Of a DNA stretch of 64,000 nt, positions 1 through 9,085 are shown piece by piece. The stretch covers positions 608,112 through 672,111 of the forward strand of contig NZ_JAJOYR010000002.1 in assembly GCF_021202945.1 (NCBI RefSeq), in the 5' to 3' direction. The notes beneath the pieces are model-generated. The model had not been told where the DNA came from, did not search any database, and worked only from the letters and a program-made list of their open reading frames with translations. Position 1 is the stretch's first letter. The number at the start of each line of letters is the position of its first letter. A program made the translations under genes and the position numbers. This DNA is from Stenotrophomonas sp. SY1 (GTDB taxonomy: Bacteria; Pseudomonadota; Gammaproteobacteria; Xanthomonadales; Xanthomonadaceae).

Positions 1-2
1 GC

Positions 3-803
3 CTGCACCTGCGCCTGATTCCGTATTCAGACCATCACTGGCTGCTGGTGGCGCGCGATGTCACCAAGCTGCTGCACCTGGAGCAGGTGCGTCGCGACTT
101 CGTGGCCAACGTCTCGCACGAACTGCGCACGCCACTGACCGTCGTGCACGGCTACCTGGACATGATGGACCCGGAGGATTTCCCCGATACCGGGCCGATG
201 CTGTCGGAGATGCGCAAGCAGTCGCAGCGCATGGCGCAGCTGGTGGAAGACCTGCTGACGCTGTCGCGGCTGGAGTCGCAGCAACACACCGAACTGGAAA
301 CGGTGGCGATGACCTCGATGCTGGCCTCGCTGCGGCGTGAAGCCGAAGCGCACAGCCAGGGACGTCACACCATCGTCGTCGAAGACAAGGCCGGCGTGGA
401 CCTGGCCGGTTCCAACAAGGAACTGCACAGCGCCTTCTCCAACCTGCTGACCAACGCGGTGCGCTACACCCCGGCCGGCGGCCGCATCACGCTTACCTTC
501 GCCCGCGAGGGCAATGGCGCGGTGCTGGCCGTCACCGATACCGGTTACGGCATCCCGGCCAACCACCTGCCGCGCCTGACCGAACGTTTCTATCGCGTCT
601 CCAGCAGCCGTTCGCGCGAAAGTGGCGGCACCGGGCTGGGGCTGTCGATCGTCAAGCACATCCTCGGGCTGCACCAGGCGCGCCTGGATATCCGCAGCGA
701 AGTCGGCAAGGGCAGCACGTTCTCGTGCCACTTCGATGCCGAGCACGTGCGCCCGCGCAACTCCACCTCCACGACCGCTTCCACGGAAGACTCACCGGCA
801 TGA
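3..803 (+). CDS. phoR: Phosphate-regulon sensor histidine kinase PhoR, 3' part
   Basis: The reading frame is open from the left edge, so the N-terminal membrane part and most of the PAS region are missing. The visible part has a HisKA motif (FVANVSHELRTPL, phospho-accepting His near base 117), an N box (LLTNAVRYTPAGG), a DTGYGIP G1 box and a GTGLGLSIVKHIL G2 box, so the kinase core is intact. PhoR senses phosphate limitation with the Pst system and phosphorylates PhoB. The call rests on the kinase core together with direct coupling to ppk: the stop overlaps the ppk start as ATGA. Other class I kinases cannot be fully excluded without the N-terminus. Confidence 0.85.
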   Translation: MHLRLIPYSDHHWLLVARDVTKLLHLEQVRRDFVANVSHELRTPLTVVHGYLDMMDPEDFPDTGPMLSEMRKQSQRMAQLVEDLLTLSRLESQQHTELETVAMTSMLASLRREAEAHSQGRHTIVVEDKAGVDLAGSNKELHSAFSNLLTNAVRYTPAGGRITLTFAREGNGAVLAVTDTGYGIPANHLPRLTERFYRVSSSRSRESGGTGLGLSIVKHILGLHQARLDIRSEVGKGSTFSCHFDAEHVRPRNSTSTTASTEDSPA

Positions 804-2881
804 ACCCGCCCGTCCCCACGCTGCCCGCCTCCGCCAACGATCCGTTGCGTGATCCGGCGCTGTACATCAACCGGGAGTTGTCGCAGCTGGACTTCAACTT
901 CCGCGTGCTGGCGCAGGCGATGGACGAACAGGTGCCGCTGCTCGAGCGCCTGCGCTTCCTGTGCATCTCCTGCACCAACCTGGACGAGTTCTTCGAGATC
1001 CGTGCAGCCGCGGTGCGCCACGCGCAGGAGTTCGGCCTGCCGCCGGCACCGGACGGCATGAGCCCGCAGGCGATCCTGACCGCCATCCACGACCGCGCCG
1101 CCGAACTGGTGGACCAGCAGTACCGCTGCTGGAACGACGTGCTGCGCCCGGCGCTGGCCGAGGCCGGTGTCGGCATCCTCGCGCAGCGCTCGTGGACACC
1201 GCGCCAGCGGCGCTGGCTGCGCGCCTACTTCCGCAACGAGATCATGCCGGTGCTGTCGCCGCTGGGGCTGGACCCCTCGCATCCGTTCCCGAAGATCCTC
1301 AACAAGTCACTGAACATCGTCGTCGTGCTCAAGGGCACCGACGCATTCGGCCGCGCCGGTCACCTGGCGCTGGTGCGGGCACCACGTTCGCTACCACGCA
1401 TCATCCAACTGCCCGAGTCACTGGGCGGCCCGCAGAATTTCGTGCTGTTGTCGGCAGTGCTGTCGACCTTCGTCGACGAGATGTTCCCGGGCATGGAAGT
1501 CCAGGGCGCCTACCAGTTCCGCGTCACCCGCAACTCCGAACTCGTGGTGGACGAGGAAGAAGTGGAAAACCTGGCGCTGGCGCTGCGCGACGAGCTGGTC
1601 GATCGCGGCTATCGCCCGGCCGTGCGGCTGGAGATCGCGCACGACTGCCCGAAGCCGATCATGCAGACGCTGCTGCAGAACTTCGGCCTGCCCGAAAACG
1701 CGGCCTACCGCATCGAAGGCCCGGTCAACCTCAACCGGGTGATCCAGGTCTACGACCTGCTGCAACGGCCGGACCTGAAGTACCCACCGATGACGCCGCG
1801 TGTGCTCAAGGCCAGCGAAGGCATCTTCGAGAAGGCCGCGCAAAGTGACATCCTGCTGCACCATCCGTTCGACTCGTTCAGCACCGTGCTGGAGCTGATC
1901 CGCGAAGCGGCGGTGGACCCGAATGTGCTGGCGATCAAGCAGACGCTGTACCGCACCGGCAAGGACTCGGGGATCGTCGAGGCACTGATCCTGGCCGCGC
2001 GCAACGGCAAGGACGTCACCGTGGTGGTCGAGCTGCGCGCGCGCTTTGACGAGGAAGCCAACCTCGGCCTGGCCGACCGCCTGCAGGATGCCGGCGTGCA
2101 GGTGGTCTACGGCGTGGTCGGTTACAAGACCCACGCCAAGATGCTGCTGATCGTGCGCCGTGAAGGCCGCAAGCTGCGCCGCTACGTGCACCTGGGCACC
2201 GGCAACTACCACAGCGGCACCGCCCGCGCGTACACCGACCTGAGCCTGATCACCGCCGACGCGGATATCGGCAACGACGTGCACCTGCTGTTCCAGCAGC
2301 TGTCCGGGCTGGCACCGAAGATGAAACTCAAGTGCCTGCTGCAGTCCCCTTTCACCCTGCATCCGGGGCTGATCAAGCGCATCGAGCGCGAGATGCGGCT
2401 GGCCGAACAGGGCAAACCGGCGCGCATCATCGCCAAGATGAACGCGCTCAACGAACCGCAGGTGATCCGCGCGCTGTACGCCGCCTCGCAGGCTGGCGTG
2501 CAGATCGACCTGATCGTGCGTGGCGCCTGCACCCTGCGCCCGGGCGTGGAGGGCGTGTCGGACAACATCCGGGTGCGTTCCATCGTCGGCCGCTTCCTGG
2601 AGCACAGTCGCGTCTACTGGTTCGGCAACAACGGCGCGCCGGAGCTGTACTGCGCCAGCGCCGACTGGCTGGAACGCAACCTGCTGCGCCGGGTGGAAAC
2701 CTGCTTCCCGATCCTGGACAACGACCTGTCCCGGCGCATTTATCGCGAAGTGCTGCAGAACTACCTCGACGACAACCTCAATGCGTGGGAACTGCGTGCC
2801 GATGGCCGCTACGAAAAATGCGAGCCGGCCGCCGACCAGCCGCCGCATTCGGCCCAGCAGGCGTTGCTCGAGGGGCTTTGA
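800..2881 (+). CDS. ppk1: Polyphosphate kinase 1
   Basis: This enzyme of 693 residues reversibly polymerises the ATP gamma-phosphate into inorganic polyphosphate. The N-terminus (YINRELSQLDFNFRVL) is the classic PPK1 start. The catalytic part has YKTHAKM, carrying the candidate autophosphorylated His, and a second His-rich segment HLGTGNYHSGTARAYTDL. ATG at 800 is preferred to the upstream in-frame ATG at 725, because 725 lies deep in phoR and its extension is unlike PPK. The start overlaps the phoR stop by four bases, implying translational coupling and placing polyphosphate synthesis under Pho control. Its antagonist ppx follows on the same strand. Confidence 0.97.
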   Translation: MNPPVPTLPASANDPLRDPALYINRELSQLDFNFRVLAQAMDEQVPLLERLRFLCISCTNLDEFFEIRAAAVRHAQEFGLPPAPDGMSPQAILTAIHDRAAELVDQQYRCWNDVLRPALAEAGVGILAQRSWTPRQRRWLRAYFRNEIMPVLSPLGLDPSHPFPKILNKSLNIVVVLKGTDAFGRAGHLALVRAPRSLPRIIQLPESLGGPQNFVLLSAVLSTFVDEMFPGMEVQGAYQFRVTRNSELVVDEEEVENLALALRDELVDRGYRPAVRLEIAHDCPKPIMQTLLQNFGLPENAAYRIEGPVNLNRVIQVYDLLQRPDLKYPPMTPRVLKASEGIFEKAAQSDILLHHPFDSFSTVLELIREAAVDPNVLAIKQTLYRTGKDSGIVEALILAARNGKDVTVVVELRARFDEEANLGLADRLQDAGVQVVYGVVGYKTHAKMLLIVRREGRKLRRYVHLGTGNYHSGTARAYTDLSLITADADIGNDVHLLFQQLSGLAPKMKLKCLLQSPFTLHPGLIKRIEREMRLAEQGKPARIIAKMNALNEPQVIRALYAASQAGVQIDLIVRGACTLRPGVEGVSDNIRVRSIVGRFLEHSRVYWFGNNGAPELYCASADWLERNLLRRVETCFPILDNDLSRRIYREVLQNYLDDNLNAWELRADGRYEKCEPAADQPPHSAQQALLEGL

Positions 2882-3172
2882 GGGCCGCGTGACTGAAGGG
2901 CAGTGAGAGCAGCCGCGCTCCTGCCCTCGGCCTTCATTTCCGAGCAGGCCGGGATCTCAACCGACGAGCGGCGGCGCATCGTTCCCGGCTTTCCGCTGTT
3001 CCTTGAACCCTGCGGCAAAGAGCAAATGCCAGAGCGATTCCCGCCTGCGCGGGAATGACGGCAAAAAAGCAAAGCGCTGCCGGCCAGCCTCCCTGCCGCT
3101 GCCTCACCCGACTCCTCTTCGCTCACTTCCTCTTCTCGCCCTCCCCCCGCTCCTGGCATTACCATCCCCGTC
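2882..3172. other. ppk-ppx intergenic spacer with a palindromic REP-like repeat
   Basis: This 291-base spacer holds no convincing ORF. It contains one perfect palindromic repeat at 3037-3056 (ATTCCCGCC-TG-like stem, CGCGGGAAT), followed by GACG. The right half is pyrimidine-rich. No clear intrinsic terminator is seen, so ppx may be read through from ppk or have its own promoter. Confidence 0.6.
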
Positions 3173-4699
3173 ATGCCCCAGTCCTCCACGACTCCCCCGC
3201 CCCTCCAGGACGGCGACCTGCTGGCCGCCATCGACCTGGGCTCCAACAGCTTCCACATGGTCATCGCCCGCTATCTGCTCGGGCAGTTGCGTGTGGTCGA
3301 TCGCCTGCGCGAAACCGTGCGCATGGCCGACGGCCTGGATGGCAAGGGCGGGGTATCGACCGAAGCGCGGCAGCGCGCGCTGGAATGTCTGGCCCGTTTC
3401 GGCCAGCGCATCCGCGACATCCCCCCTTACCGGGTCCGCGCGCTGGCCACCAATACGGTGCGTCAGCTGCGTTCGCCCATGTCGTTCCTGATGCCGGCCG
3501 AAACCGCGCTGGGGCACGCCATCGAAGTGGTGAGCGGGCGCGAGGAAGCGCGCCTGATCTACCTCGGTGTTGCACACGCACAGCCGCCCAAGCCGGGCCA
3601 GCGACGACTGGTGATCGACATCGGCGGTGGTTCCACCGAGTTCATCATCGGCCAGGGCATGCAGACCCTGGAACGCGAAAGCCTGCAGGCTGGCTGCATT
3701 GCCTCCACGCGGCGCTTCTTCCCCGGTGGCAAGCTGAGCAAGAAGCGCTGGAAGGATGCACTGACCGAAATCGGCGCCGAGTTCCAACCCTTCGCCAACA
3801 AGTACAAGACGCTGGGCTGGCAGGAAGCGCTAGGTTCCTCCGGCACGCACAAGGCAATCAGCGAAATCTGCGCGGCGATGAAGCTCAGCAAGGGCGCCAT
3901 CACCGCCGAGGCCCTGCCGCAATTGCGCGAGGAACTGCTGCGCGCCAAGCACATCGACGACATCAATCTGCCCACGCTGTCGAGCGAACGTCGCCCGATC
4001 ATCGCCGGCGGCGTGCTGGTGCTGGAGGCCGCCTTCCAGGCGCTGGGCCTGCAGAAACTGCTGGTCAGCAAGGCCGCGATGCGCGAAGGCATCCTCTACG
4101 ACATCATGGGCCGCGCCAGCGACAACGACCCGCGCGATGAATCCGTGGCCGCACTGACCCAGCGCTACGGCATCGACACCGCCCAGGCGCAGCGCGTGGA
4201 AGCCACTGCGCAGCGCCTGTTCGAGCAGGTTGCCGAGGCCTGGAAGTTGGATTCGGACGATGCACGCATGCTCGGCTGGGCCGCACGCCTGCATGAGCTG
4301 GGCCTGATGATCGCGCACAGCGGCTATCACACGCATGGCAGCTACGTGATCGAGCATTCGGACATCGCCGGTTTCTCGCGCCAGGAACAGCAGATGCTGG
4401 CAGCGTTGATCCGCAGCCATCGTCGCAGCGTTTCCAAATCCGCTTTCGATGCCCTGCCCGAGCGTCTGCTGCTGCCGGCCAAGCGCACCGCCGCCCTGCT
4501 GCGGCTTGCGGTGTTGCTGCACCGCGCCCACGAGCAGACGCCAATCCCCACGCTGGAACTGGCGGTGGACGGCAACACCTTGTCGCTGGTGCTGTCCAAG
4601 AGCTTCATTGACGCCCGCCCGCTGCTGCGTGCCGACCTGGTCGGCGAAGCCGAAGGCATGACCGGGCTGGGCATCAACTTCCGGCCGTTCGTGGCCTGA
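3173..4699 (+). CDS. ppx: Exopolyphosphatase (Ppx/GppA family)
   Basis: Ppx degrades polyphosphate processively to phosphate, balancing PPK1. The protein has 508 residues, typical of full-length proteobacterial Ppx. The actin-like ATPase fold motifs are visible: AIDLGSNSFHMVIAR near residue 19 (phosphate 1 loop) and VIDIGGGSTEFIIGQ near residue 145 (phosphate 2 loop). The C-terminal third is an HD-like helical domain, with HELGLMIAHSGYHTHGSY. A GppA (pppGpp phosphatase) role is possible because the families share this architecture, but the position after ppk favours Ppx. Confidence 0.94.
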   Translation: MPQSSTTPPPLQDGDLLAAIDLGSNSFHMVIARYLLGQLRVVDRLRETVRMADGLDGKGGVSTEARQRALECLARFGQRIRDIPPYRVRALATNTVRQLRSPMSFLMPAETALGHAIEVVSGREEARLIYLGVAHAQPPKPGQRRLVIDIGGGSTEFIIGQGMQTLERESLQAGCIASTRRFFPGGKLSKKRWKDALTEIGAEFQPFANKYKTLGWQEALGSSGTHKAISEICAAMKLSKGAITAEALPQLREELLRAKHIDDINLPTLSSERRPIIAGGVLVLEAAFQALGLQKLLVSKAAMREGILYDIMGRASDNDPRDESVAALTQRYGIDTAQAQRVEATAQRLFEQVAEAWKLDSDDARMLGWAARLHELGLMIAHSGYHTHGSYVIEHSDIAGFSRQEQQMLAALIRSHRRSVSKSAFDALPERLLLPAKRTAALLRLAVLLHRAHEQTPIPTLELAVDGNTLSLVLSKSFIDARPLLRADLVGEAEGMTGLGINFRPFVA

Positions 4700-4715
4700 G
4701 CCTCACCCGCACCAT

Positions 4716-4785
4716 GTAGTGCCGAGCCATGCTCGGCAAGGGCTTGCCCGGGAGGAAAACCTCGCCGGGTATGGCTCGGCGTTAC
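4716..4785. repeat. SMAG-type REP pair (inverted)
   Basis: A unit GTAGTGCCGAGCCATGCTCG starts at 4716 and is followed by an inverted unit ending CGGCGTTAC at 4785. The GTAG head plus palindromic stem matches the Stenotrophomonas GTAG (SMAG) REP family. The pair lies between ppx and the glycosyltransferase and could form a long stem-loop at the 3' end of the ppx mRNA. Confidence 0.8.
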
Positions 4786-4883
4786 CGGCTTGGCGGTTTC
4801 GGCGCTTGTCATCCAGGCGGAACATCACCGACATATGCCCGCCACAGGCCGAGCGCATCCTTCCGGCAAACCCGGAGGCCGCC

Positions 4884-6020
4884 ATGCGCTACGCCATTGT
4901 CACCGAGACCTATCCGCCGGAGGTCAACGGCGTTGCCCTGACCGTCCAGGGCCTGGAACATGGCCTGCGCAATCGCGGCCATGAGGTGGATCTAATCCGC
5001 CCACGACAGTCGCAGGACACCGCCGCCACGCATGAAGTGCTGGTCCGCGGCGCCTCCCTGCCCCGCTATCCGGGCCTTCGCTTTGGCCTGCCGGCCCCGC
5101 AGCGGCTTGCCCAGCATTGGCAGCAGCGTCGTCCCGATGCGATCTACATCGCCACCGAAGGCCCGCTTGGCTGGTCGGCCATGCGCAGCGCACGCCGGCT
5201 CGGCATTCCGGTGGCCTCCGGTCTGCACACACGCTTTGACGAGTACCTGCCCGACTACGGCGCAGCGTGGCTGCAAGCCGCCGCGCTGGCGTGGATGCGA
5301 CGATTCCACAACCAGGCCGATGTCACCTTGGTGCCGACCCAGGAACTGCGCCAGTTCCTGCAGGACAACGGCTTCGCGCGGCCGCGGCAGCTCGCACGCG
5401 CGGTCGATGGCCGCCAGTTCGATCCGCAACAACGCAGCGCCGCGCTGCGCGCCGAGTGGGGCATTGAAGGCCAAGGGCTGGTGGTGATCCATGTCGGCCG
5501 CATCGCCGCCGAGAAGAATCTGGGCCTGGCAGTAAAAGCCTTCCGTCGCATCCAGCAGCAGCGGCCGAAGGCGCGTTTCGTGTGGGTGGGCGATGGCCCG
5601 TTGCGCGAGAGGCTGGCCTACGAAAACCCGGACTTCATCTTCTGCGGCATCCAGCGCGGTGAAGCGCTGGCAAGGCACTTCGCCAGCGGTGATCTGTTCC
5701 TGTTTCCCAGCCGCAGCGAGACCTTCGGCAACGTCACCCTGGAATCGATGGCCAGCGGCGTGGCGACGGTGGCCTTCAACTACGGAGCCGCGCGCGAACA
5801 CCTGCGCAGCGGCCACAACGGAGTCGCGGTGGAAAACGACGAGAGCTTCATTGCCGCAGCCGTCCAGCTGGCCAGTGATGAAGAGATGCGCACCACGCTC
5901 GGTGCCAACGCCAGCCGCGCGATGCAGCGGCTGCATCCGGAGCAGGTGGTCGCCGAATTCGATGCACTGCTGAGCGCACTGGCCAACCGGAGACGCCCCC
6001 ATGCCTTTGCTGCCGCCTGA
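4884..6020 (+). CDS. GT4-family glycosyltransferase (GT-B fold, alpha-mannosyltransferase-like)
   Basis: The protein of 378 residues has an N-terminal acceptor domain (YPPEVNGVALTVQGL) and a C-terminal nucleotide-sugar domain with HVGRIAAEKNLGLAVKAF and the EX7E-type segment SETFGNVTLESMASG. These are hallmarks of retaining GT4 enzymes such as MgtA/SqdX, which glycosylate diacylglycerol or phosphatidyl-inositol-like lipids. ATG 4884 is chosen because GGAGG lies at the right distance; the in-frame extension back to 4719 runs through a SMAG repeat. The 3' end overlaps the PAP2 gene by 20 bases. Substrate and product are not determined; a membrane glycolipid is inferred from family and neighbour. 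Confidence 0.85.
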   Translation: MRYAIVTETYPPEVNGVALTVQGLEHGLRNRGHEVDLIRPRQSQDTAATHEVLVRGASLPRYPGLRFGLPAPQRLAQHWQQRRPDAIYIATEGPLGWSAMRSARRLGIPVASGLHTRFDEYLPDYGAAWLQAAALAWMRRFHNQADVTLVPTQELRQFLQDNGFARPRQLARAVDGRQFDPQQRSAALRAEWGIEGQGLVVIHVGRIAAEKNLGLAVKAFRRIQQQRPKARFVWVGDGPLRERLAYENPDFIFCGIQRGEALARHFASGDLFLFPSRSETFGNVTLESMASGVATVAFNYGAAREHLRSGHNGVAVENDESFIAAAVQLASDEEMRTTLGANASRAMQRLHPEQVVAEFDALLSALANRRRPHAFAAA

Positions 6021-6540
6021 AGGAATCGCCGCGCGCGAGGCCCGCTGGTGCCGTCGCGCAAACCGCTACGGCCGCCGACGCGGCATCCGCCGGGTGTTCT
6101 CGGTGCTGAGCCGGCTCGGCGACGGCGTGTTCTGGTACATGCTGATGGGCGCCCTGGTGCTGGCCGACGGACTGGACGGTCTGGAGGCCTCGATCCACAT
6201 GGCCGCTACCGGCGTGATCGCGCTGACCCTGTACAAGGCGCTCAAGCGCTGGACGCGACGCCCGCGCCCGTTCGCCGCTGACCTGCATATCCGCGCCTGG
6301 GTGGCACCGCTGGATGAATACAGCTTCCCTTCCGGGCACACCCTGCACGCAGTCTCCTTCACGGTGGTCGCGCTGGCCTACTACCCGTGGCTGGCGCCGC
6401 TGCTGGTGCCGTTCACCGCCGGCGTAGCGCTGTCGCGCGTGGTGCTGGGCCTGCATTACCCCAGCGACGTGCTGGCGGCCACCGGCATCGGCCTGCTGCT
6501 GGGCACCGCCTCGCTGCAGCTGTGGCCGCTGGTGGTCTGA
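6001..6540 (+). CDS. PAP2-family lipid phosphatase, membrane protein
   Basis: This integral membrane protein of 179 residues has all three motifs of the type 2 phosphatidic acid phosphatase family: KRWTRRPRP (motif 1), PSGH (motif 2) and [12 protein letters not shown] (motif 3, catalytic His). It should dephosphorylate a lipid phosphate such as phosphatidate, phosphatidylglycerol phosphate or undecaprenyl pyrophosphate at the membrane. ATG 6001 has GGAG upstream and overlaps the glycosyltransferase by 20 bases, so the two are translationally coupled. That suggests the phosphatase generates or recycles the lipid acceptor of the glycosyltransferase, which is inference. Confidence 0.88.
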   Translation: MPLLPPEGIAAREARWCRRANRYGRRRGIRRVFSVLSRLGDGVFWYMLMGALVLADGLDGLEASIHMAATGVIALTLYKALKRWTRRPRPFAADLHIRAWVAPLDEYSFPSGHTLHAVSFTVVALAYYPWLAPLLVPFTAGVALSRVVLGLHYPSDVLAATGIGLLLGTASLQLWPLVV

Positions 6541-6589
6541 TCCTGGCCGGCCTGCACGACGGCGCAGCACACGCCCTACAATGCGGGCC

Positions 6590-7333
6590 ATGACCACGCT
6601 GTTCATCTCCGATCTGCATCTGGACCCGAGCCGTCCAGCCATCACCGAACTGTTCCTCGGCTTCCTGCGCGGTGAAGCGCGCCAGGCCGAGGCGCTGTAC
6701 ATCCTGGGCGACCTGTTCGAGGCCTGGATTGGCGATGACACGCCTTCCAGTACCGCCGATGCCGTCGCCGGCGCCCTGCGTGAACTGCATGAGAGCGGCG
6801 TGCCGGTGTTCTTCATCCGTGGCAACCGCGACTTCCTGGTCGGCAACGATTACGCCGCACGCGCCGGCATGCGCATCCTGCCGGACCCGGCGGTGATCGA
6901 GCTGTACGGCAAACCGGTGATGCTGCAGCACGGCGACCTGCTGTGCACCGACGACGTCGCCTATCAGGCGTTTCGCGCGCAGACCCGCGACCCGGCCTTC
7001 ATCGCTCAGTTCCTGTCGCAACCGCTGGAAGCGCGCATCGCGTTCGCACAGAAGGCCCGTGCCGCCAGCCAGGCCCGTCAGTCGGAAATGAAGGAAGGCG
7101 ACCGCGCCCAGTTCGAGACCGTCACCGACGTGGCGCCGGCCGAAGTGGTTTCCACCTTCCAGCGTTATGGCGTGGACACGATGATCCACGGCCATACCCA
7201 TCGCCCTGCCATCCACACCGTGCAGGCAGGCGAGCACATCTGCACGCGCATCGTGCTCGGCGACTGGTACGAACAGGGTTCGGTGCTGCGCGTGGATGCC
7301 GATGGTTTCCGGCTGGAAGCGCTGCAGGGCTGA
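6590..7333 (+). CDS. lpxH: UDP-2,3-diacylglucosamine diphosphatase LpxH
   Basis: LpxH hydrolyses UDP-2,3-diacylglucosamine to lipid X and UMP in lipid A synthesis at the inner membrane. The calcineurin-like metallophosphoesterase motifs occur in order: ISDLHLD (DXH), [13 protein letters not shown] (GD), [10 protein letters not shown] (GNRD), QHGD and HGHTHRP (GHXH). The length of 247 residues is normal. The second ATG (6590, [11 protein letters not shown]) is preferred to 6581 because it places the DXH motif at the usual distance from the N-terminus. It lies 49 bases after the PAP2 gene and may share its transcript. Confidence 0.96.
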   Translation: MTTLFISDLHLDPSRPAITELFLGFLRGEARQAEALYILGDLFEAWIGDDTPSSTADAVAGALRELHESGVPVFFIRGNRDFLVGNDYAARAGMRILPDPAVIELYGKPVMLQHGDLLCTDDVAYQAFRAQTRDPAFIAQFLSQPLEARIAFAQKARAASQARQSEMKEGDRAQFETVTDVAPAEVVSTFQRYGVDTMIHGHTHRPAIHTVQAGEHICTRIVLGDWYEQGSVLRVDADGFRLEALQG

Positions 7334-7379
7334 GAACACGAGCGGGCACGAATCGCGCCGCCCGCTGATTGCCTTGTGC

Positions 7380-7492
7380 CGGTGGAGCCGAGCCGCGCTC
7401 GGCTGGTGCTTTACCGGTGACATGCTGCCGAGCATGGCTCGGCACTACTTGGAATTTCCCGGCGTTGCCGTGCCGAGCATGGCTCGACACCG
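7380..7492. repeat. Cluster of SMAG-type REP elements
   Basis: Three palindromic units lie in this gap between convergent genes: GAGCCGAGCCGCGCTCGGCT near 7386, TGCCGAGCATGGCTCGGCA ending in CTAC at 7448 (inverted GTAG), and a diverged copy near 7470-7490. The position at the end of convergent genes is typical of REPs and may serve 3' mRNA protection. Confidence 0.8.
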
Positions 7493-7513
7493 GCTGACTG
7501 GGCTGACCTGGCG

Positions 7514-7957
7514 TCAGGGAGCTTCGACCCGCACCGAGGGATCGCGTGCGCAGCCCTTGAAGGTTTCCTTGCCGAGTACGAACTCGGAGGTGAAGGGGTA
7601 GCGGAGGTCGGACATGCCGTCCGAGCATTCGCCCTTACGGATGGTCAGGCCGAAGGCCGCATCGCCCTCGCCGCCCTTCACGGTCAGCACACCGTCCTTC
7701 ACCTCGTGCGTTCCCTCGAACATGCGCGGCTTGTCCATGGTTTCCGGCGTGGTGTAGGTCAGCCGACCACCGTCCACCAACACACCCCAGAACGGCTCGG
7801 TGCCCGACGCCTGCAGGACCGCAGGAAACTCCGCCGCAGCGTGCACAGCCTGCTCGCTCACCGCCGGTGCCGCGGCCTCTTCCGGCGCGGCAGGCGGCGT
7901 CTGCTTGCAGCCTGCCAGCCCCATCACCAGCGCCAATCCAATCCATGCATGCTTCAT
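7514..7957 (-). CDS. Small COG3650-like lipoprotein of unknown function
   Basis: The protein of 147 residues begins with a lipoprotein signal peptide (MKHAWIGLALVMGLAGC, lipobox LAGC). An Ala/Pro-rich linker follows, then a compact domain with ASGTEPFWGVLVDGGRLTY and a Cys pair (KGECSDGMSDLRYPF, FKGCARDP). The GTEPFW and C...GC.R signature is seen in COG3650-type exported proteins of unknown role. ATG 7957 is chosen because the signal peptide starts there; the upstream extension to 8290 has no secretion signal. It is probably an outer-membrane-anchored periplasmic protein. I cannot assign a function. Confidence 0.75.
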   Translation of the reverse strand: MKHAWIGLALVMGLAGCKQTPPAAPEEAAAPAVSEQAVHAAAEFPAVLQASGTEPFWGVLVDGGRLTYTTPETMDKPRMFEGTHEVKDGVLTVKGGEGDAAFGLTIRKGECSDGMSDLRYPFTSEFVLGKETFKGCARDPSVRVEAP

Positions 7958-8141
7958 CAGCGGGTTCCTTGTTGTACGAAAGCGGTCATTGAACACCAGC
8001 GCATGCCTATGGCTGGTGAACTGAGGATTCGCGCGATCACCCGCGCCGACCGGTGATATCAACTGTGATGTAACGCTCACGCGCGCCCCGAATGCCACGA
8101 CAGGCCACGCTGACATCTTCGTCACCGGGCAGCGACGTGCG

Positions 8142-9008
8142 TCAACCGGCCTGCTCGACCAGGTTGGCCAGTTCGTCCTCGTCGAAACCGGCCAGCAGAC
8201 GCGCCTCGATGTTGAACGGGCCGTGCAGATAGCCACCGGCGTATTCGCGCAGCAGTTCCTTGAAGCGTGCGCGGGGCTCAACGCCCGCACGTTCGCAGTA
8301 CCAGCGGTACCAGCGCGAACCGGCCGCCACGTGCGCGACTTCCTCGCGCAGGATCACTTCCAGCACATCGGCGGTCGCATCGTCACCGAGCGAACGCAGC
8401 TTGGTGATCATGGCCGGAGTGACATCCAGCCCGCGTGCTTCCAGCACGCGCGGCACCAGCGCCATGCGCGCCAGGCCGTCGTGTGCGGTCTTCTCGCACA
8501 TTTCCCACAGACCGTTGTGCGCGGGGAAATCGGCGTAGTCGTGGCCATGTGCCAGCAGGCGTTCGCGCAGCAGCATGAAGTGGCGCGACTCGTCATCGGC
8601 ACAGCTCACCCAATCGGCATGAAAGCTGCCGGGCAGGCCACGGAAGCGGTAGACCGCGTCCCAGGCCAGGTCGATGGCGTTGAGTTCGATATGGGCGATG
8701 GCGTGGATGAAGGCAGCACGCCCTTCCTGCGAGCCGAGACCACGTCGCGGCAGGTCGCGCGGATGCACCAGCACCAGCTGCGCCGGACGGCCGGGCATGC
8801 GGATCGGCTCGGGATCGGAGGCCTGCGCGGGCAGTTTCAAATTGCCGGCGCGAAAGCGTCTGGCGTAATGCTGGGTCAGCTCAACCTTGCGCAGCGGGTC
8901 AGCTTCGGCAAGGCAGATGCAGGCCGCGTCGAGGAGGGAGAAGCCAGCGGGTTCCGGTGCGGATACGCCCGGCGTCACTTCCGTGTTCTGCGCAGGTTGC
9001 GTGGTCAT
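8142..9008 (-). CDS. DUF455 ferritin-like protein
   Basis: The protein has about 289 residues and carries the ferritin-like four-helix di-metal motifs of the DUF455 family: HIELNAIDLAWD, DDESRHF and REEVAHV. Members are related in fold to MiaE-type di-iron proteins, but the substrate is unknown. The frame extends to 9044, but that stretch overlaps a palindromic repeat, so the start at 9008 (MTTQP) or 9014 (MPMTTQP) is more likely. No strong ribosome binding site decides between them. The gene lies downstream of purF on the same strand, separated by the repeat at 9036-9077. Confidence 0.8.
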   Translation of the reverse strand: MTTQPAQNTEVTPGVSAPEPAGFSLLDAACICLAEADPLRKVELTQHYARRFRAGNLKLPAQASDPEPIRMPGRPAQLVLVHPRDLPRRGLGSQEGRAAFIHAIAHIELNAIDLAWDAVYRFRGLPGSFHADWVSCADDESRHFMLLRERLLAHGHDYADFPAHNGLWEMCEKTAHDGLARMALVPRVLEARGLDVTPAMITKLRSLGDDATADVLEVILREEVAHVAAGSRWYRWYCERAGVEPRARFKELLREYAGGYLHGPFNIEARLLAGFDEDELANLVEQAG

Positions 9009-9035
9009 CGGCATCCAAACATCGAGGCGCTGTTC

Positions 9036-9077
9036 GGCCCTCACCCCAACCCCTCTCCCGCAAGCGGGAGAGGGGCT
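9036..9077. repeat. Palindromic repeat, half-copy of the 47.9-48.1 kb element
   Basis: GGCCCTCACCCCAACCCCTC is followed by a stem CCCCTCTCCCGC-AA-GCGGGAGAGGGG. The same arm occurs at both ends of the element at 47911-48090. It sits between purF and the DUF455 gene and could act as a 3' stem-loop for purF. Confidence 0.75.
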
Positions 9078-9085
9078 TGAGTGTG

